A DNA stretch of 18,469 nt from CAG-698 sp964385755 (GTDB taxonomy: Bacteria; Bacillota_I; Bacilli_A; ML615J-28; CAG-698), in assembly GCA_964385755.1 (NCBI GenBank), contig CAYLPZ010000030.1, positions 1 to 18,469 of the forward strand, given 5' to 3'. Below the pieces are notes generated by a model, which had not been told where the DNA came from, ran no database searches, and worked only from the letters and a program-made list of their open reading frames with translations. Shown here in pieces: positions 1-6,186 of the stretch (its first letter is position 1; each line of letters starts with the position of its first letter). The position numbers and the translations under genes were made by a program.

Positions 1-534
1 GTTTGTATGTTTATAAGGATATGGAGGTATTTTAATGTTTTCATATACAAAAAAAGAAATAATCATACTGGCAAAATTGAAATCTATAATCCAGGAAGTT
101 TTCCAGATGATCTAACACCATACGATTTTATTACAAAAAATCTTCCATCATATAAAAGAAATAAATTGATCCTAGATATTTTATTTAGAAGTAAAGACGT
201 AGAAAAATCAGGAACTGGATTTCAAAGAGTTAATGAATTATGTAAGGAATTTAATGTGTCGTGGAATTTTAGAAAGGAAGCATATGGTTTTTTCTTTGAA
301 TTTATTAGGACAAATGTCCACTTAAATGTCCATATAAACGAAGAACTAAGTGAAGGTGAACAACTAATTTTTAATTTAATAAAAAATAATGATAGCATTA
401 GTAAATCAGAGTTAGCAATAAGAATAAACAAATCAGAAAAAAGTGTTCAACGCTTAATTTCTTTATTAATAAAAAAAGGATTAATAATAAGAGTTGGCTC
501 AAATAAAACAGGATATTGGAAGGCTGTTGAATAA
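1..534 (+). CDS. C-terminal part of a COG2865-type ATPase/winged-helix regulator (5' truncated)
   Basis: This is the tail of a larger gene; the frame is open to the window edge. The visible part has the end of a GHKL-like ATPase domain (HATPase_c_4 type): a GKIEIYNPGSFP segment at residues 23-34 counted from the ATG at 7, then LPSYKRNKLILDILF and DVEKSGTGFQRV, which match the conserved RNP and GTG blocks of COG2865 proteins. A winged-helix DNA-binding domain follows at about residues 112-172, with a recognition helix near KSEKSVQRLISLLIKKGLI. Such proteins are usually transcriptional regulators with an N-terminal AlbA_2 domain, missing here. The ATG at 7 is not a natural start because family members extend well upstream. 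The first dozen codons do not resemble the family, whereas another frame at positions 3-32 reads KDMEVF before a stop, so a frameshift is possible. The stop is three bases before the next ATG, suggesting co-transcription. Confidence 0.6.
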   Translation, partial: VCMFIRIWRYFNVFIYKKRNNHTGKIEIYNPGSFPDDLTPYDFITKNLPSYKRNKLILDILFRSKDVEKSGTGFQRVNELCKEFNVSWNFRKEAYGFFFEFIRTNVHLNVHINEELSEGEQLIFNLIKNNDSISKSELAIRINKSEKSVQRLISLLIKKGLIIRVGSNKTGYWKAVE

Positions 535-537
535 AAT

Positions 538-996
538 ATGAAAATTTTGTTTACAGGCTTTAATGGTTTTAATAATACCTCTAAAGTGATAATTGATAAA
601 ATTAATAATGATAAATTATTTTTCAATAATTCATATAAAGAAATAGATAATCAGTTAGTTAATATTAATGTGGAAGGTTATGAGCTAATAATAATGTTAG
701 GGCTGAGAAACAATTTGAAGAGAAGTATTAGATTAGAGGTAAATAGTTTGTTAAATGGCGAATTATTGACTACAAATATAAATTATTGTAATGTAAAAAG
801 ATATTTTAATGATAATGATATTTCATGTATAGCCAATGATAAACCAACAAATTATCTATGTAATTATGCTTATCATAAAGTATTACAAAAAAATAGAAAT
901 GTTATTTTTATTCATGTTCCTGAATTAAAAAATATTAAAGATTTAGATAAATTAATAAACTTAATTTCAAATATTAACATCACCACTTGCATATAA
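538..996 (+). CDS. Shortened pyroglutamyl-peptidase I-like protein (peptidase family C15)
   Basis: A 152-residue protein resembling pyrrolidone-carboxylate peptidase, the cytoplasmic enzyme that removes N-terminal pyroglutamate from peptides. The start MKILFTGFNGF matches the family's MKIL-TGF-PF opening. The segments carrying the catalytic triad are recognisable: Glu67 in SIRLEVNS, Cys108 in TNYLCNYAYHKVL and His126 in FIHVPEL. The family normally has about 200-215 residues, so some 60 are missing, mainly between the N-terminal strand and the Glu segment and before the Cys segment. It may be a minimal active enzyme or a diverged non-proteolytic relative. It starts three bases after the upstream stop; the nearest purine-rich site (GGAAGG, 518-523) is 14 bases away, so translation is probably coupled to the upstream gene. 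Its last codons form one arm of the hairpin at 981-1013. The fold assignment is fairly secure; activity is inferred. Confidence 0.65.
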   Translation: MKILFTGFNGFNNTSKVIIDKINNDKLFFNNSYKEIDNQLVNINVEGYELIIMLGLRNNLKRSIRLEVNSLLNGELLTTNINYCNVKRYFNDNDISCIANDKPTNYLCNYAYHKVLQKNRNVIFIHVPELKNIKDLDKLINLISNINITTCI

Positions 997-1013
997 TTTA
1001 GTGGTGTTTTTTT
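981..1013 (+). terminator. Intrinsic terminator-like hairpin between the C15-like gene and murC; its 3' arm carries the only SD-like sequence for murC
   Basis: CACCACT (981-987) pairs perfectly with AGTGGTG (1000-1006) around a 12-base loop, followed by seven T residues (1007-1013) and immediately by the murC ATG at 1014. The left arm lies inside the end of the upstream coding region. The only Shine-Dalgarno-like sequence for murC is GTGGTG in the right arm, so the hairpin could both stop transcription and mask the ribosome site. Hairpin and T-run are seen directly; the dual role is inferred. Confidence 0.65.
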
Positions 1014-2291
1014 ATGAAGTATTATTTAGTTGGAATAAAAGGTACGGGTATGAGTGCTTTAGCTTTATACTTAAAAAGTAAAGGATATGAGGTAGTTGGT
1101 AGTGATGTTAACAAATACTTTTTCACAGAAGATAAATTATTTGATAATAACATACTAATAAAAGAATATGATTTAAATAATATTACTAATGAATATGTTT
1201 ATATTGTTGGTTTATCAATAAAAGAAGAAAATATAGAATTTAAAAAGATTAAAGATTTAAATTTAAAATATTATTACTATAATGATTTTATAAAGAAATT
1301 TATAAAAGAAAAAATAATTGCGGTAAGTGGGACACATGGTAAAACAACAACAAGTTATTTTTTAAAGCAAATGGCAAACGTATCATATATTATTGGATGT
1401 GGAGAAGGAGAATTTAAAAATAGTGAATACTTAGTATTAGAAGCTTGTGAATACCAAAATCACTTTCATAGTTATAATCCTACACTGCTTATTATTCAAA
1501 GTTTAGATTATGATCATCCTGATTTTTTTAATAATCAAAAAGAGATAATTAATAGTTATCAGAAAATGTGTAGTAATAGTGAAATTGTTTTAATAAATGG
1601 AGATGATCCAAATAGTAAAAAAATAAAGCATCAAAATATAATAAGATATGGAATTAATAATGATAATGATATTGTGATAAAAAACATAGAAATAATAAAT
1701 GGTAAATATGAATTTGAATTAGCAAAATTTGGAATAACTAAATATCTAACTTGTAATATATTAGGGTTACATAATTTAAGAAATTATGTAGCATCATATT
1801 TAGCTTTATATTTACTAGGCATTGATGTAATTAAAAATGATAATTTTATACTTCCAAAAAGAAGAATGACAATCTATCAATTTAATAAAAGCATTTTAAT
1901 TGATGATTATGCACATCATCCAAATGAAATTAAGAGCCTTTATGAAAGTATTAGATTATTATATCCTTATAACAAATATAAATATAAAGTAATATTTCAG
2001 AGTCACACATATTCAAGAACTTATAAATTCAAGAAAAATTTTAAAGAAGCGTTAAATATGTTTGATGAAGTATATTTAATTGATATTTTTTCTTCTTCAA
2101 GAGAAAAAGAAAATAAGATACTTCAAAAGAAAATAGACTTGTATTTTAAAAAATTTAAAAAGTTTACAAATGACATTTTATTACAAATAGATGGAAATGA
2201 AGAAGTAGTGTGGGTATTTTTAGGTGCAGGAGATACAAACATACTTATTGATGAATTAAGAAAAAATAATAAAAATATTATAAAGATATAA
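1014..2291 (+). CDS. murC: UDP-N-acetylmuramate--L-alanine ligase MurC
   Basis: MurC joins L-alanine to UDP-N-acetylmuramic acid with ATP, the first amino-acid addition in cytoplasmic peptidoglycan precursor synthesis. The N-terminal Rossmann-like domain opens with MKYYLVGIKGTGMSALA, which binds the UDP sugar and fixes the start. The Mur ligase P-loop GTHGKTTT is at residues 106-113. EACEYQNHFHSYNP (143-156) and the DHPDFF segment are the variant typical of Bacillus-type MurC. GLHNLRNYVAS (251-261) and DDYAHHP (297-303) are the later ATP/Mg and C-terminal domain motifs. At 425 residues it is close to the usual 430-460. It stands apart from other mur genes. The coding region is noticeably richer in A/T and in Asn, Ile, Lys and Tyr than trpS or the ecf genes. 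No good hairpin terminator follows. The product name is secure. Confidence 0.93.
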   Translation: MKYYLVGIKGTGMSALALYLKSKGYEVVGSDVNKYFFTEDKLFDNNILIKEYDLNNITNEYVYIVGLSIKEENIEFKKIKDLNLKYYYYNDFIKKFIKEKIIAVSGTHGKTTTSYFLKQMANVSYIIGCGEGEFKNSEYLVLEACEYQNHFHSYNPTLLIIQSLDYDHPDFFNNQKEIINSYQKMCSNSEIVLINGDDPNSKKIKHQNIIRYGINNDNDIVIKNIEIINGKYEFELAKFGITKYLTCNILGLHNLRNYVASYLALYLLGIDVIKNDNFILPKRRMTIYQFNKSILIDDYAHHPNEIKSLYESIRLLYPYNKYKYKVIFQSHTYSRTYKFKKNFKEALNMFDEVYLIDIFSSSREKENKILQKKIDLYFKKFKKFTNDILLQIDGNEEVVWVFLGAGDTNILIDELRKNNKNIIKI

Positions 2292-2430
2292 AATATATTT
2301 TTAATAAAGATAAAAAATGATAATATACAATTGCTCCGAATTTTAAAAACTATTGCATAATAATTTATTAATAACAAAAACTCAATAATACGTATAATTT
2401 TTTTGTTTTAGGTTTGTGAAAGTTTAAATT

Positions 2431-2595
2431 ATGTTTAGACTTAAAATATATTTTAAGAATCAAAAAAACATTTTTTATGCAAGACTACTAAAAGATGCAA
2501 AAACTTTAATAAACATAATTAGTATGTTTTATTGGTATACTATTAACGTATCAAAATTAAACTTTTATAGATTTCAAATAAATTACAAAATGTAA
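2431..2595 (+). CDS. Possible small ORF of 54 codons (uncertain)
   Basis: An ATG at 2431 opens a frame of 54 codons ending in TAA at 2593-2595. The product would be basic and aromatic, beginning MFRLKIYFKNQKN. I recognise no family. There is no clear Shine-Dalgarno sequence (only GTGAAAG, 2416-2422), and an in-frame TAA lies two codons upstream, so the start cannot be earlier. In DNA this AT-rich a frame of this length is unusual but can arise by chance. It overlaps the 18-base palindrome at 2440-2457, which argues somewhat against coding. Confidence 0.2.
   Translation: MFRLKIYFKNQKNIFYARLLKDAKTLINIISMFYWYTINVSKLNFYRFQINYKM
2440..2457. repeat. 18-base perfect palindrome in the spacer
   Basis: CTTAAAATATATTTTAAG reads identically on both strands. 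It has only two G/C pairs, at the ends. It could be a protein-binding site or a weak two-way hairpin, and in this AT-rich context chance is possible. Confidence 0.5.
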
Positions 2596-2624
2596 AATAA
2601 TAGAAAAATGAAAATAAAAATGAC

Positions 2625-2638
2625 ATTTTCATGAAAAT
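2625..2638. promoter_or_regulatory. 14-base palindrome just upstream of the LacI-family promoter
   Basis: ATTTTCATGAAAAT is a perfect palindrome ending where the presumed -35 begins, 60 bases before the regulator's ATG. LacI-family regulators often bind palindromes near their own promoters, so this is a candidate autoregulatory operator. It lacks the central CG of classical LacI/CcpA sites, which weakens the case. Confidence 0.35.
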
Positions 2639-2667
2639 TGTTGAAAATAGAAGATAATTGTGATAAT
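2638..2667 (+). promoter_or_regulatory. Probable promoter of the LacI/CcpA-like gene
   Basis: An extended -10 element TGTGATAAT lies at 2659-2667 (GATAAT matches TATAAT at five of six positions, with the TG one base upstream). A weak -35, TTGTTG (2638-2643), sits 18 bases before the -10 hexamer. Transcription would start near 2674, giving a short leader that includes the ribosome site AAGGAG (2685-2690). A second possible extended -10, TGGTATACT (2533-2541), lies further upstream. Confidence 0.5.
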
Positions 2668-2697
2668 ATAAATATATCAATGAAAAGGAGCAAATCT

Positions 2698-3690
2698 ATG
2701 GAACAAACGAAAATTTATGACATTGCTGGAGCGGCAGGTGTAAGTTTGGCTACTGTATCAAGAGTGCTTAATCATCCTGATCGTGTAAAAGAAGTAACTA
2801 GAAATAAGGTATTACGTATTATTAAGGAAAAAGGCTATAAACCAAATGCAAATGCACGTGGTCTTGCTAGTAGAAAATCAACAACTGTAGCTGTAGTAAT
2901 TCCAGAACTTTCAAGAGCTAGTGTTGCGGAGATGATTCAAGGTATTGATGATGCTGCTAAGAAGTTTGGCTATACTTTACGTCTATTCATTAATAAAGAT
3001 TTAGGTAAAGAAAAAGATATGTGGGGCGAAATCATTGCTTCAAGTGTTGATGGCATTTTATTTATGAATGATGAAATGACAAAAGACATTTATCAATTGA
3101 TTGAATATACTCCAGTTCCTGTTGTGTTTGTTAATACTTTATCTAAAAAAGATTCAATTGGTAGTGTATGCGTTGATTATGAAGAATGTGCATATAGCGT
3201 TACTAGTAAAATGATCAAAAGAGGAAATAAAAAGATTATTTTTATTGGTACTGAGCATAAATATACTTTAAATGAAATGAAGCAAAAAGGCTATATAAGA
3301 GCAATGGAAGAAGCTGGATTAACACCTGAAATTTATTACTCAAGTGGTGATATTAACAAAAATGAAGGATACTTCTCCGCATTACTTGATAAAAACGTGC
3401 CTGAAGTTGCTTTGGTTGTTCGTGATTCAATGGCTATTTCATTTATGAATGTTGCAACTAAGAGAGGTATAAAGGTACCAGATGAGCTTCAAGTAATCGG
3501 CTTCCAAAATACTAGATATGCCTTACTATCTAATCCAAAACTATCATGTGTGGAAATACCAATTTATGAAATGGGTAATACCGCAATGAGTTATTTGACT
3601 AATCTAATGAAAGAAAGTGAACAAAAGAATAAAAAAGTAGAGAAAATTTTACTTGCTTATGATATTATTGAAAGAGAATCAACAAAATAA
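2698..3690 (+). CDS. LacI/GalR-family transcriptional regulator, CcpA-like
   Basis: A 330-residue repressor-type regulator. Residues 4-50 form the LacI helix-turn-helix (IYDIAGAAGVSLATVSRVLN), followed by the minor-groove hinge helix ANARGLASRK (51-60). The rest is the two-lobed periplasmic-binding-like effector domain. Two stretches resemble catabolite control protein A rather than sugar-specific repressors: the GLASRKSTTVAVVIPELS junction, and GFQNTRYALLSNPKL (268-282), which parallels GFDNTR in CcpA. CcpA is about 332 residues long and, bound to HPr-Ser46-P, represses or activates carbon-use genes. The start at 2698 was chosen over the ATG-like start at 2638 because AAGGAG lies seven bases upstream and family proteins begin just before the helix-turn-helix. 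Monocistronic: own promoter upstream, strong terminator downstream. I saw no matching cre operator in the window. CcpA identity is likely, not certain. Confidence 0.88.
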   Translation: MEQTKIYDIAGAAGVSLATVSRVLNHPDRVKEVTRNKVLRIIKEKGYKPNANARGLASRKSTTVAVVIPELSRASVAEMIQGIDDAAKKFGYTLRLFINKDLGKEKDMWGEIIASSVDGILFMNDEMTKDIYQLIEYTPVPVVFVNTLSKKDSIGSVCVDYEECAYSVTSKMIKRGNKKIIFIGTEHKYTLNEMKQKGYIRAMEEAGLTPEIYYSSGDINKNEGYFSALLDKNVPEVALVVRDSMAISFMNVATKRGIKVPDELQVIGFQNTRYALLSNPKLSCVEIPIYEMGNTAMSYLTNLMKESEQKNKKVEKILLAYDIIERESTK

Positions 3691-3696
3691 ATTTTA

Positions 3697-3729
3697 AAAA
3701 AGATGAGCTTTTCATCTTTTTATTTTTTT
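3697..3729 (+). terminator. Intrinsic terminator after the CcpA-like gene
   Basis: AAAAAGATGA (3697-3706) pairs with TCATCTTTTT (3712-3721) around the five-base loop GCTTT, followed by a T-rich tail. It lies six bases after the stop codon. Confidence 0.85.
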
Positions 3730-3797
3730 ATTATTCACTAAAAAATGGTAATATAAGACAAAATTACAATTATTTAGATTAAACTTTAAATATTTTA

Positions 3798-3826
3798 TTG
3801 ATTTTTATTTTTCATTATAATATAAT
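3798..3826 (+). promoter_or_regulatory. Promoter of the CYTH-domain gene
   Basis: TTGATT (3798-3803) and TATAAT (3821-3826) are separated by 17 bases, close to the sigma-A consensus. A second overlapping TATAAT lies at 3816-3821. Start of transcription would be near 3833, leaving a leader of about 110 bases. Confidence 0.65.
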
Positions 3827-3898
3827 TTAAATACTTAAAAAGATAAAAGTAATTTATAATTGTTCTATAATCATATTAAAGTTAGAAAGGAAAAATAG

Positions 3899-3930
3899 TT
3901 TTACAATATCTAAAAGCATATCTTGTAAAA
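3899..3930 (+). promoter_or_regulatory. Leader inverted repeat upstream of the CYTH-domain start
   Basis: TTTTACAA (3899-3906) and TTGTAAAA (3923-3930) are perfect complements around a 16-base loop. The repeat sits between an orphan ribosome-site-like GAAAGGA (3885-3891) and the ATG at 3943. Hairpin formation would bring the two close together, so translation might depend on this fold; that is inference. Confidence 0.4.
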
Positions 3931-3942
3931 TTGGTTAGACTT

Positions 3943-4509
3943 ATGCAAGAAAATTACCCTGTTGAATTTAAGACATTACTTACACATGAGGAATATTCTA
4001 GAATTTTATCGAAGTATAAAGATTCGAAAAGAGATGTTCAAACAAATTATTATTTTGATACTGAAAGATTTTCTTTAAAAGCTATTGATAGTTCTTTACG
4101 AGTTAGAAGTAGAGACAACAATCAATTAACTTTTAGACGTAAAAAAGGTTACGCAATGCAAGAGTATGTTGAAGAGATAACATTTGAACAACTAGAGGAA
4201 ATAAGAAAAACAGGTGTTTTACCTCAAAGTGCTTTAGCTCAAGAGGTTAAAACAGTTATAGGTGAACAAAAAATAGAAAACTTTATGAGCTTATCAACTG
4301 ATCGTATTTGTGTACAATATGGTAATGGAATTATCTATTTAGACAAGAATAGTTATCTTGGACTAGTTGATTATGAACTTTTATTTGAAGCGAAGAATCA
4401 ATATGATGGAAAGAAAGAGTTTTTAGCATTACTTGCGGATTTACAAATAAAATATAAGAAATCTGAAAAAAAGATTAAAAGAGCCTATACTGCTTTAAAA
4501 TCATTGTAA
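3943..4509 (+). CDS. CYTH-domain protein (YjbK-like triphosphate tunnel metalloenzyme family), tunnel residues altered
   Basis: A 188-residue protein matching Bacillus YjbK-type CYTH proteins, whose eight-stranded tunnel binds triphosphate compounds with Mg or Mn. Family landmarks are VEFKTLL (7-13), TNYYFDTERFSLK, SLRVRSRD, LTFRRKKG and LDKNSYLGLVDYELLFE (133-149). Two signature acidic positions appear changed. The opening ExExK motif reads PVEFK (first Glu is Pro6), and the late ELEYE motif reads ELLFE (middle Glu is Leu147). Metal-dependent catalysis may therefore be weakened, and the protein could bind a ligand without cleaving it. The start is uncertain. The ATG at 3943 has no clear ribosome site, TTG at 3931 is possible in the same frame, and the good purine site at 3885-3891 has no ATG, GTG or TTG at the right distance. 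It has its own promoter and is followed by a hairpin before trpS. Substrate unknown. Confidence 0.8.
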   Translation: MQENYPVEFKTLLTHEEYSRILSKYKDSKRDVQTNYYFDTERFSLKAIDSSLRVRSRDNNQLTFRRKKGYAMQEYVEEITFEQLEEIRKTGVLPQSALAQEVKTVIGEQKIENFMSLSTDRICVQYGNGIIYLDKNSYLGLVDYELLFEAKNQYDGKKEFLALLADLQIKYKKSEKKIKRAYTALKSL

Positions 4510-4587
4510 ACAAATTATAAATACATTTAAGACTTTGGTTGTTAGATATTAATAAAGTTATGCTTATATCTTAATAATTAAAAAATC

Positions 4588-4616
4588 AATAGTCCTTAAT
4601 TTTAAGGACTATTTTA
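4588..4616 (+). terminator. Hairpin between the CYTH gene and trpS (weak terminator or trpS leader element)
   Basis: AATAGTCCTT (4588-4597) pairs with AAGGACTATT (4604-4613) around the loop AATTTT. Only a short T-run (TTTT, 4612-4615) follows, then TATATATAGGAGG. It may terminate the CYTH transcript incompletely or act as a trpS leader structure. There is a weak promoter-like pair upstream (TTGGTT 4535-4540, TATGCT 4559-4564). It is not a T-box: the conserved T-box sequence is absent. Confidence 0.55.
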
Positions 4617-4634
4617 TATATAGGAGGATTTAAA

Positions 4635-5630
4635 ATGAATATTGTATTATCAGGAATAAAGCCTACTGGAATTCCAACTCTTGGGAATTACTTAGGTGCT
4701 TTAAAAAACTTTGTTAAAGTGCAAAACGAAATGAAAGATTACCAGTTTTTTTTCTTTGTTGCAGACATGCATGCAATTACAGTTCCTCAAAACCCACAAG
4801 AACTAAGAAAAAATATTAAATCTTTAGCGGCATTATATTTAGCTTGTGGATTAAATAAAGATAATCTAACATTATTTATTCAATCAGAGATTAGTGAGCA
4901 TGTAGAACTTGGTTATGTTATGCAATCTATTACTTATATGGGAGAACTTGAACGCATGACACAATACAAAGATAAAGCCGCAAAACAAGTTCAAGGGGTT
5001 ACATCTGCTTTATTTACATATCCTGCTTTGATGGCTGCTGATATACTATTATATGATCCTAAATATGTTCCTGTTGGAGATGATCAAAAACAACATTTAG
5101 AGTTAACTCGTGATTTAGCAATTCGATTTAATAATAGATTTGGTGAGACTTTTGTCGTTCCTGAAGGATTAGCACCTAAGAAAGGATCAAGGATTATGGA
5201 CCTACAAGATCCTCATAGAAAAATGGATAAAAGTAGTCCTAATGGCAAAGGATGTATTTTCTTACTTGATCCACTTGATGTAGTAAAGAAAAAAATCAAA
5301 AGTGCTGTTACTGATAATGTTGGTAAAGTTCATTATGATATTGTAAATCAACCTGGAGTTGCAAATCTTATGACAATTTATAGTGTTTTATCAGGTTTGA
5401 GCTACGAAGAAATAGAAAATAAATATGAAGGGAAAGGCTATGGAGATTTCAAAGGAGATTTAGCAGATATTGTTGCAAGTGAAATTGGAGTAATTCAAGA
5501 TAAATATAATCAAATAATCAATTCTAAAGAATTAGATGAAATATTAGATAAAGGTAGAGAAGAAGCAAAAAGAATTGCTGTAAAGAAAATGCGAAAAATA
5601 TATCATAAATTAGGAATAGGAAGGTATTAA
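4635..5630 (+). CDS. trpS: Tryptophan--tRNA ligase
   Basis: Cytoplasmic class Ic aminoacyl-tRNA synthetase that charges tRNA-Trp. At 331 residues it has the normal bacterial length. The Rossmann fold carries the HIGH-type motif as TLGN (15-18) within GIKPTGIPTLGNYLG. FVADMHAIT (41-49), YPALMAADILLY (129-140, including the tryptophan-contacting Asp136) and VGDDQKQHLELTRD (147-160) are diagnostic. The KMSKS loop is present as KMDKS (196-200). A strong ribosome site AGGAGG (4622-4627) is seven bases from the ATG. mscL begins four bases after the stop, and the mscL ribosome site lies inside the last trpS codons, so the two are co-transcribed. No T-box leader precedes it, although trpS is T-box controlled in many Bacillota. 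Confidence 0.97.
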   Translation: MNIVLSGIKPTGIPTLGNYLGALKNFVKVQNEMKDYQFFFFVADMHAITVPQNPQELRKNIKSLAALYLACGLNKDNLTLFIQSEISEHVELGYVMQSITYMGELERMTQYKDKAAKQVQGVTSALFTYPALMAADILLYDPKYVPVGDDQKQHLELTRDLAIRFNNRFGETFVVPEGLAPKKGSRIMDLQDPHRKMDKSSPNGKGCIFLLDPLDVVKKKIKSAVTDNVGKVHYDIVNQPGVANLMTIYSVLSGLSYEEIENKYEGKGYGDFKGDLADIVASEIGVIQDKYNQIINSKELDEILDKGREEAKRIAVKKMRKIYHKLGIGRY

Positions 5631-5634
5631 AATT

Positions 5635-6186
5635 ATGAAGAAATTTTTTGGTGAATTTAAGAAATTTATCCAACGTGGAAATGTAATGGATATGGCTGTA
5701 GGTATGATAGTAGGTTCAGCTTTTACAGCTATCGTAACAAGTTTATCAAATGGTATATTGAAACCAATAATCAACTGGGTAATCAGTATTTGTTCTGGTG
5801 GTGATAAAGACGCGTTAGCAAAAACATATACAATTTTGGTTCCTGCTTATGCTGAGGATGGAGTTACCTTGGATTTAGCTAATTCCATTTATATTGATTG
5901 GGGTGCATTTATCAGTGCAATAATTAACTTCTTATTAATAGCTTTTGTTTTATTTGTATTATTAAAAACTTTTAATAATATAAAAGAAGCAAATAATAGA
6001 ACAATTGAAAAACTAAAGAAGAAAAGAAAATTATCTGAAAAGGAAAAAGCTCTTTTAGAAGAAAAACTAAAGAAGGAAGAAGAAGAGAAACTTAAGAAAG
6101 CAGAAGAAGAACGTTTAAAAGCATTAGAACCTACAACTAATGATTTATTAAAGGAAATATTAAAGGAATTAAGACATGAAAAATAA
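5635..6186 (+). CDS. mscL: Large-conductance mechanosensitive channel MscL, with extended charged C-terminal helix
   Basis: Homopentameric membrane channel that opens under high membrane tension and releases solutes after osmotic downshock. The N-terminal helix and pore-lining TM1 (about 16-46) contain the family core RGNVMDMAVGMIVGSAF (14-30). The outer loop spans about 47-88 and TM2 about 88-112. The usual MscL has 130-150 residues; this one has 183 because of a Lys/Glu-rich coiled-coil-like segment (121-163) inserted before the terminal helix TTNDLLKEILKELR (167-180), which corresponds to the cytoplasmic helix bundle. The ribosome site AGGAAGG (5618-5624) lies in the end of trpS. The last 11 bases overlap the start of the nucleotidase gene, indicating translational coupling. 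The family assignment is secure; the role of the extension is unknown. Confidence 0.95.
   Translation: MKKFFGEFKKFIQRGNVMDMAVGMIVGSAFTAIVTSLSNGILKPIINWVISICSGGDKDALAKTYTILVPAYAEDGVTLDLANSIYIDWGAFISAIINFLLIAFVLFVLLKTFNNIKEANNRTIEKLKKKRKLSEKEKALLEEKLKKEEEEKLKKAEEERLKALEPTTNDLLKEILKELRHEK

Larger units (their letters stand above)
2292..2697 (+). other. Intergenic spacer between murC and the LacI-family gene
   Basis: A 406-base, very AT-rich stretch. It holds an 18-base perfect palindrome (2440-2457), a 54-codon open frame with a weak ribosome site (2431-2595), a possible extended -10 element TGGTATACT (2533-2541), a 14-base palindrome (2625-2638) and the likely promoter of the LacI-family gene (extended -10 at 2659-2667). 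I see no tRNA, known riboswitch or CRISPR-like repeat in it. Confidence 0.7.

Noticed and set aside
2638..2697. Upstream start for the LacI-family regulator (20 extra residues)
   Set aside because: The extra segment does not belong to the family's N-terminus and spans the promoter's extended -10; the ATG at 2698 has AAGGAG at proper spacing.
4510..4634. T-box riboswitch upstream of trpS
   Set aside because: The spacer is only 125 bases and lacks the conserved T-box sequence and the large stem I expected for this class.
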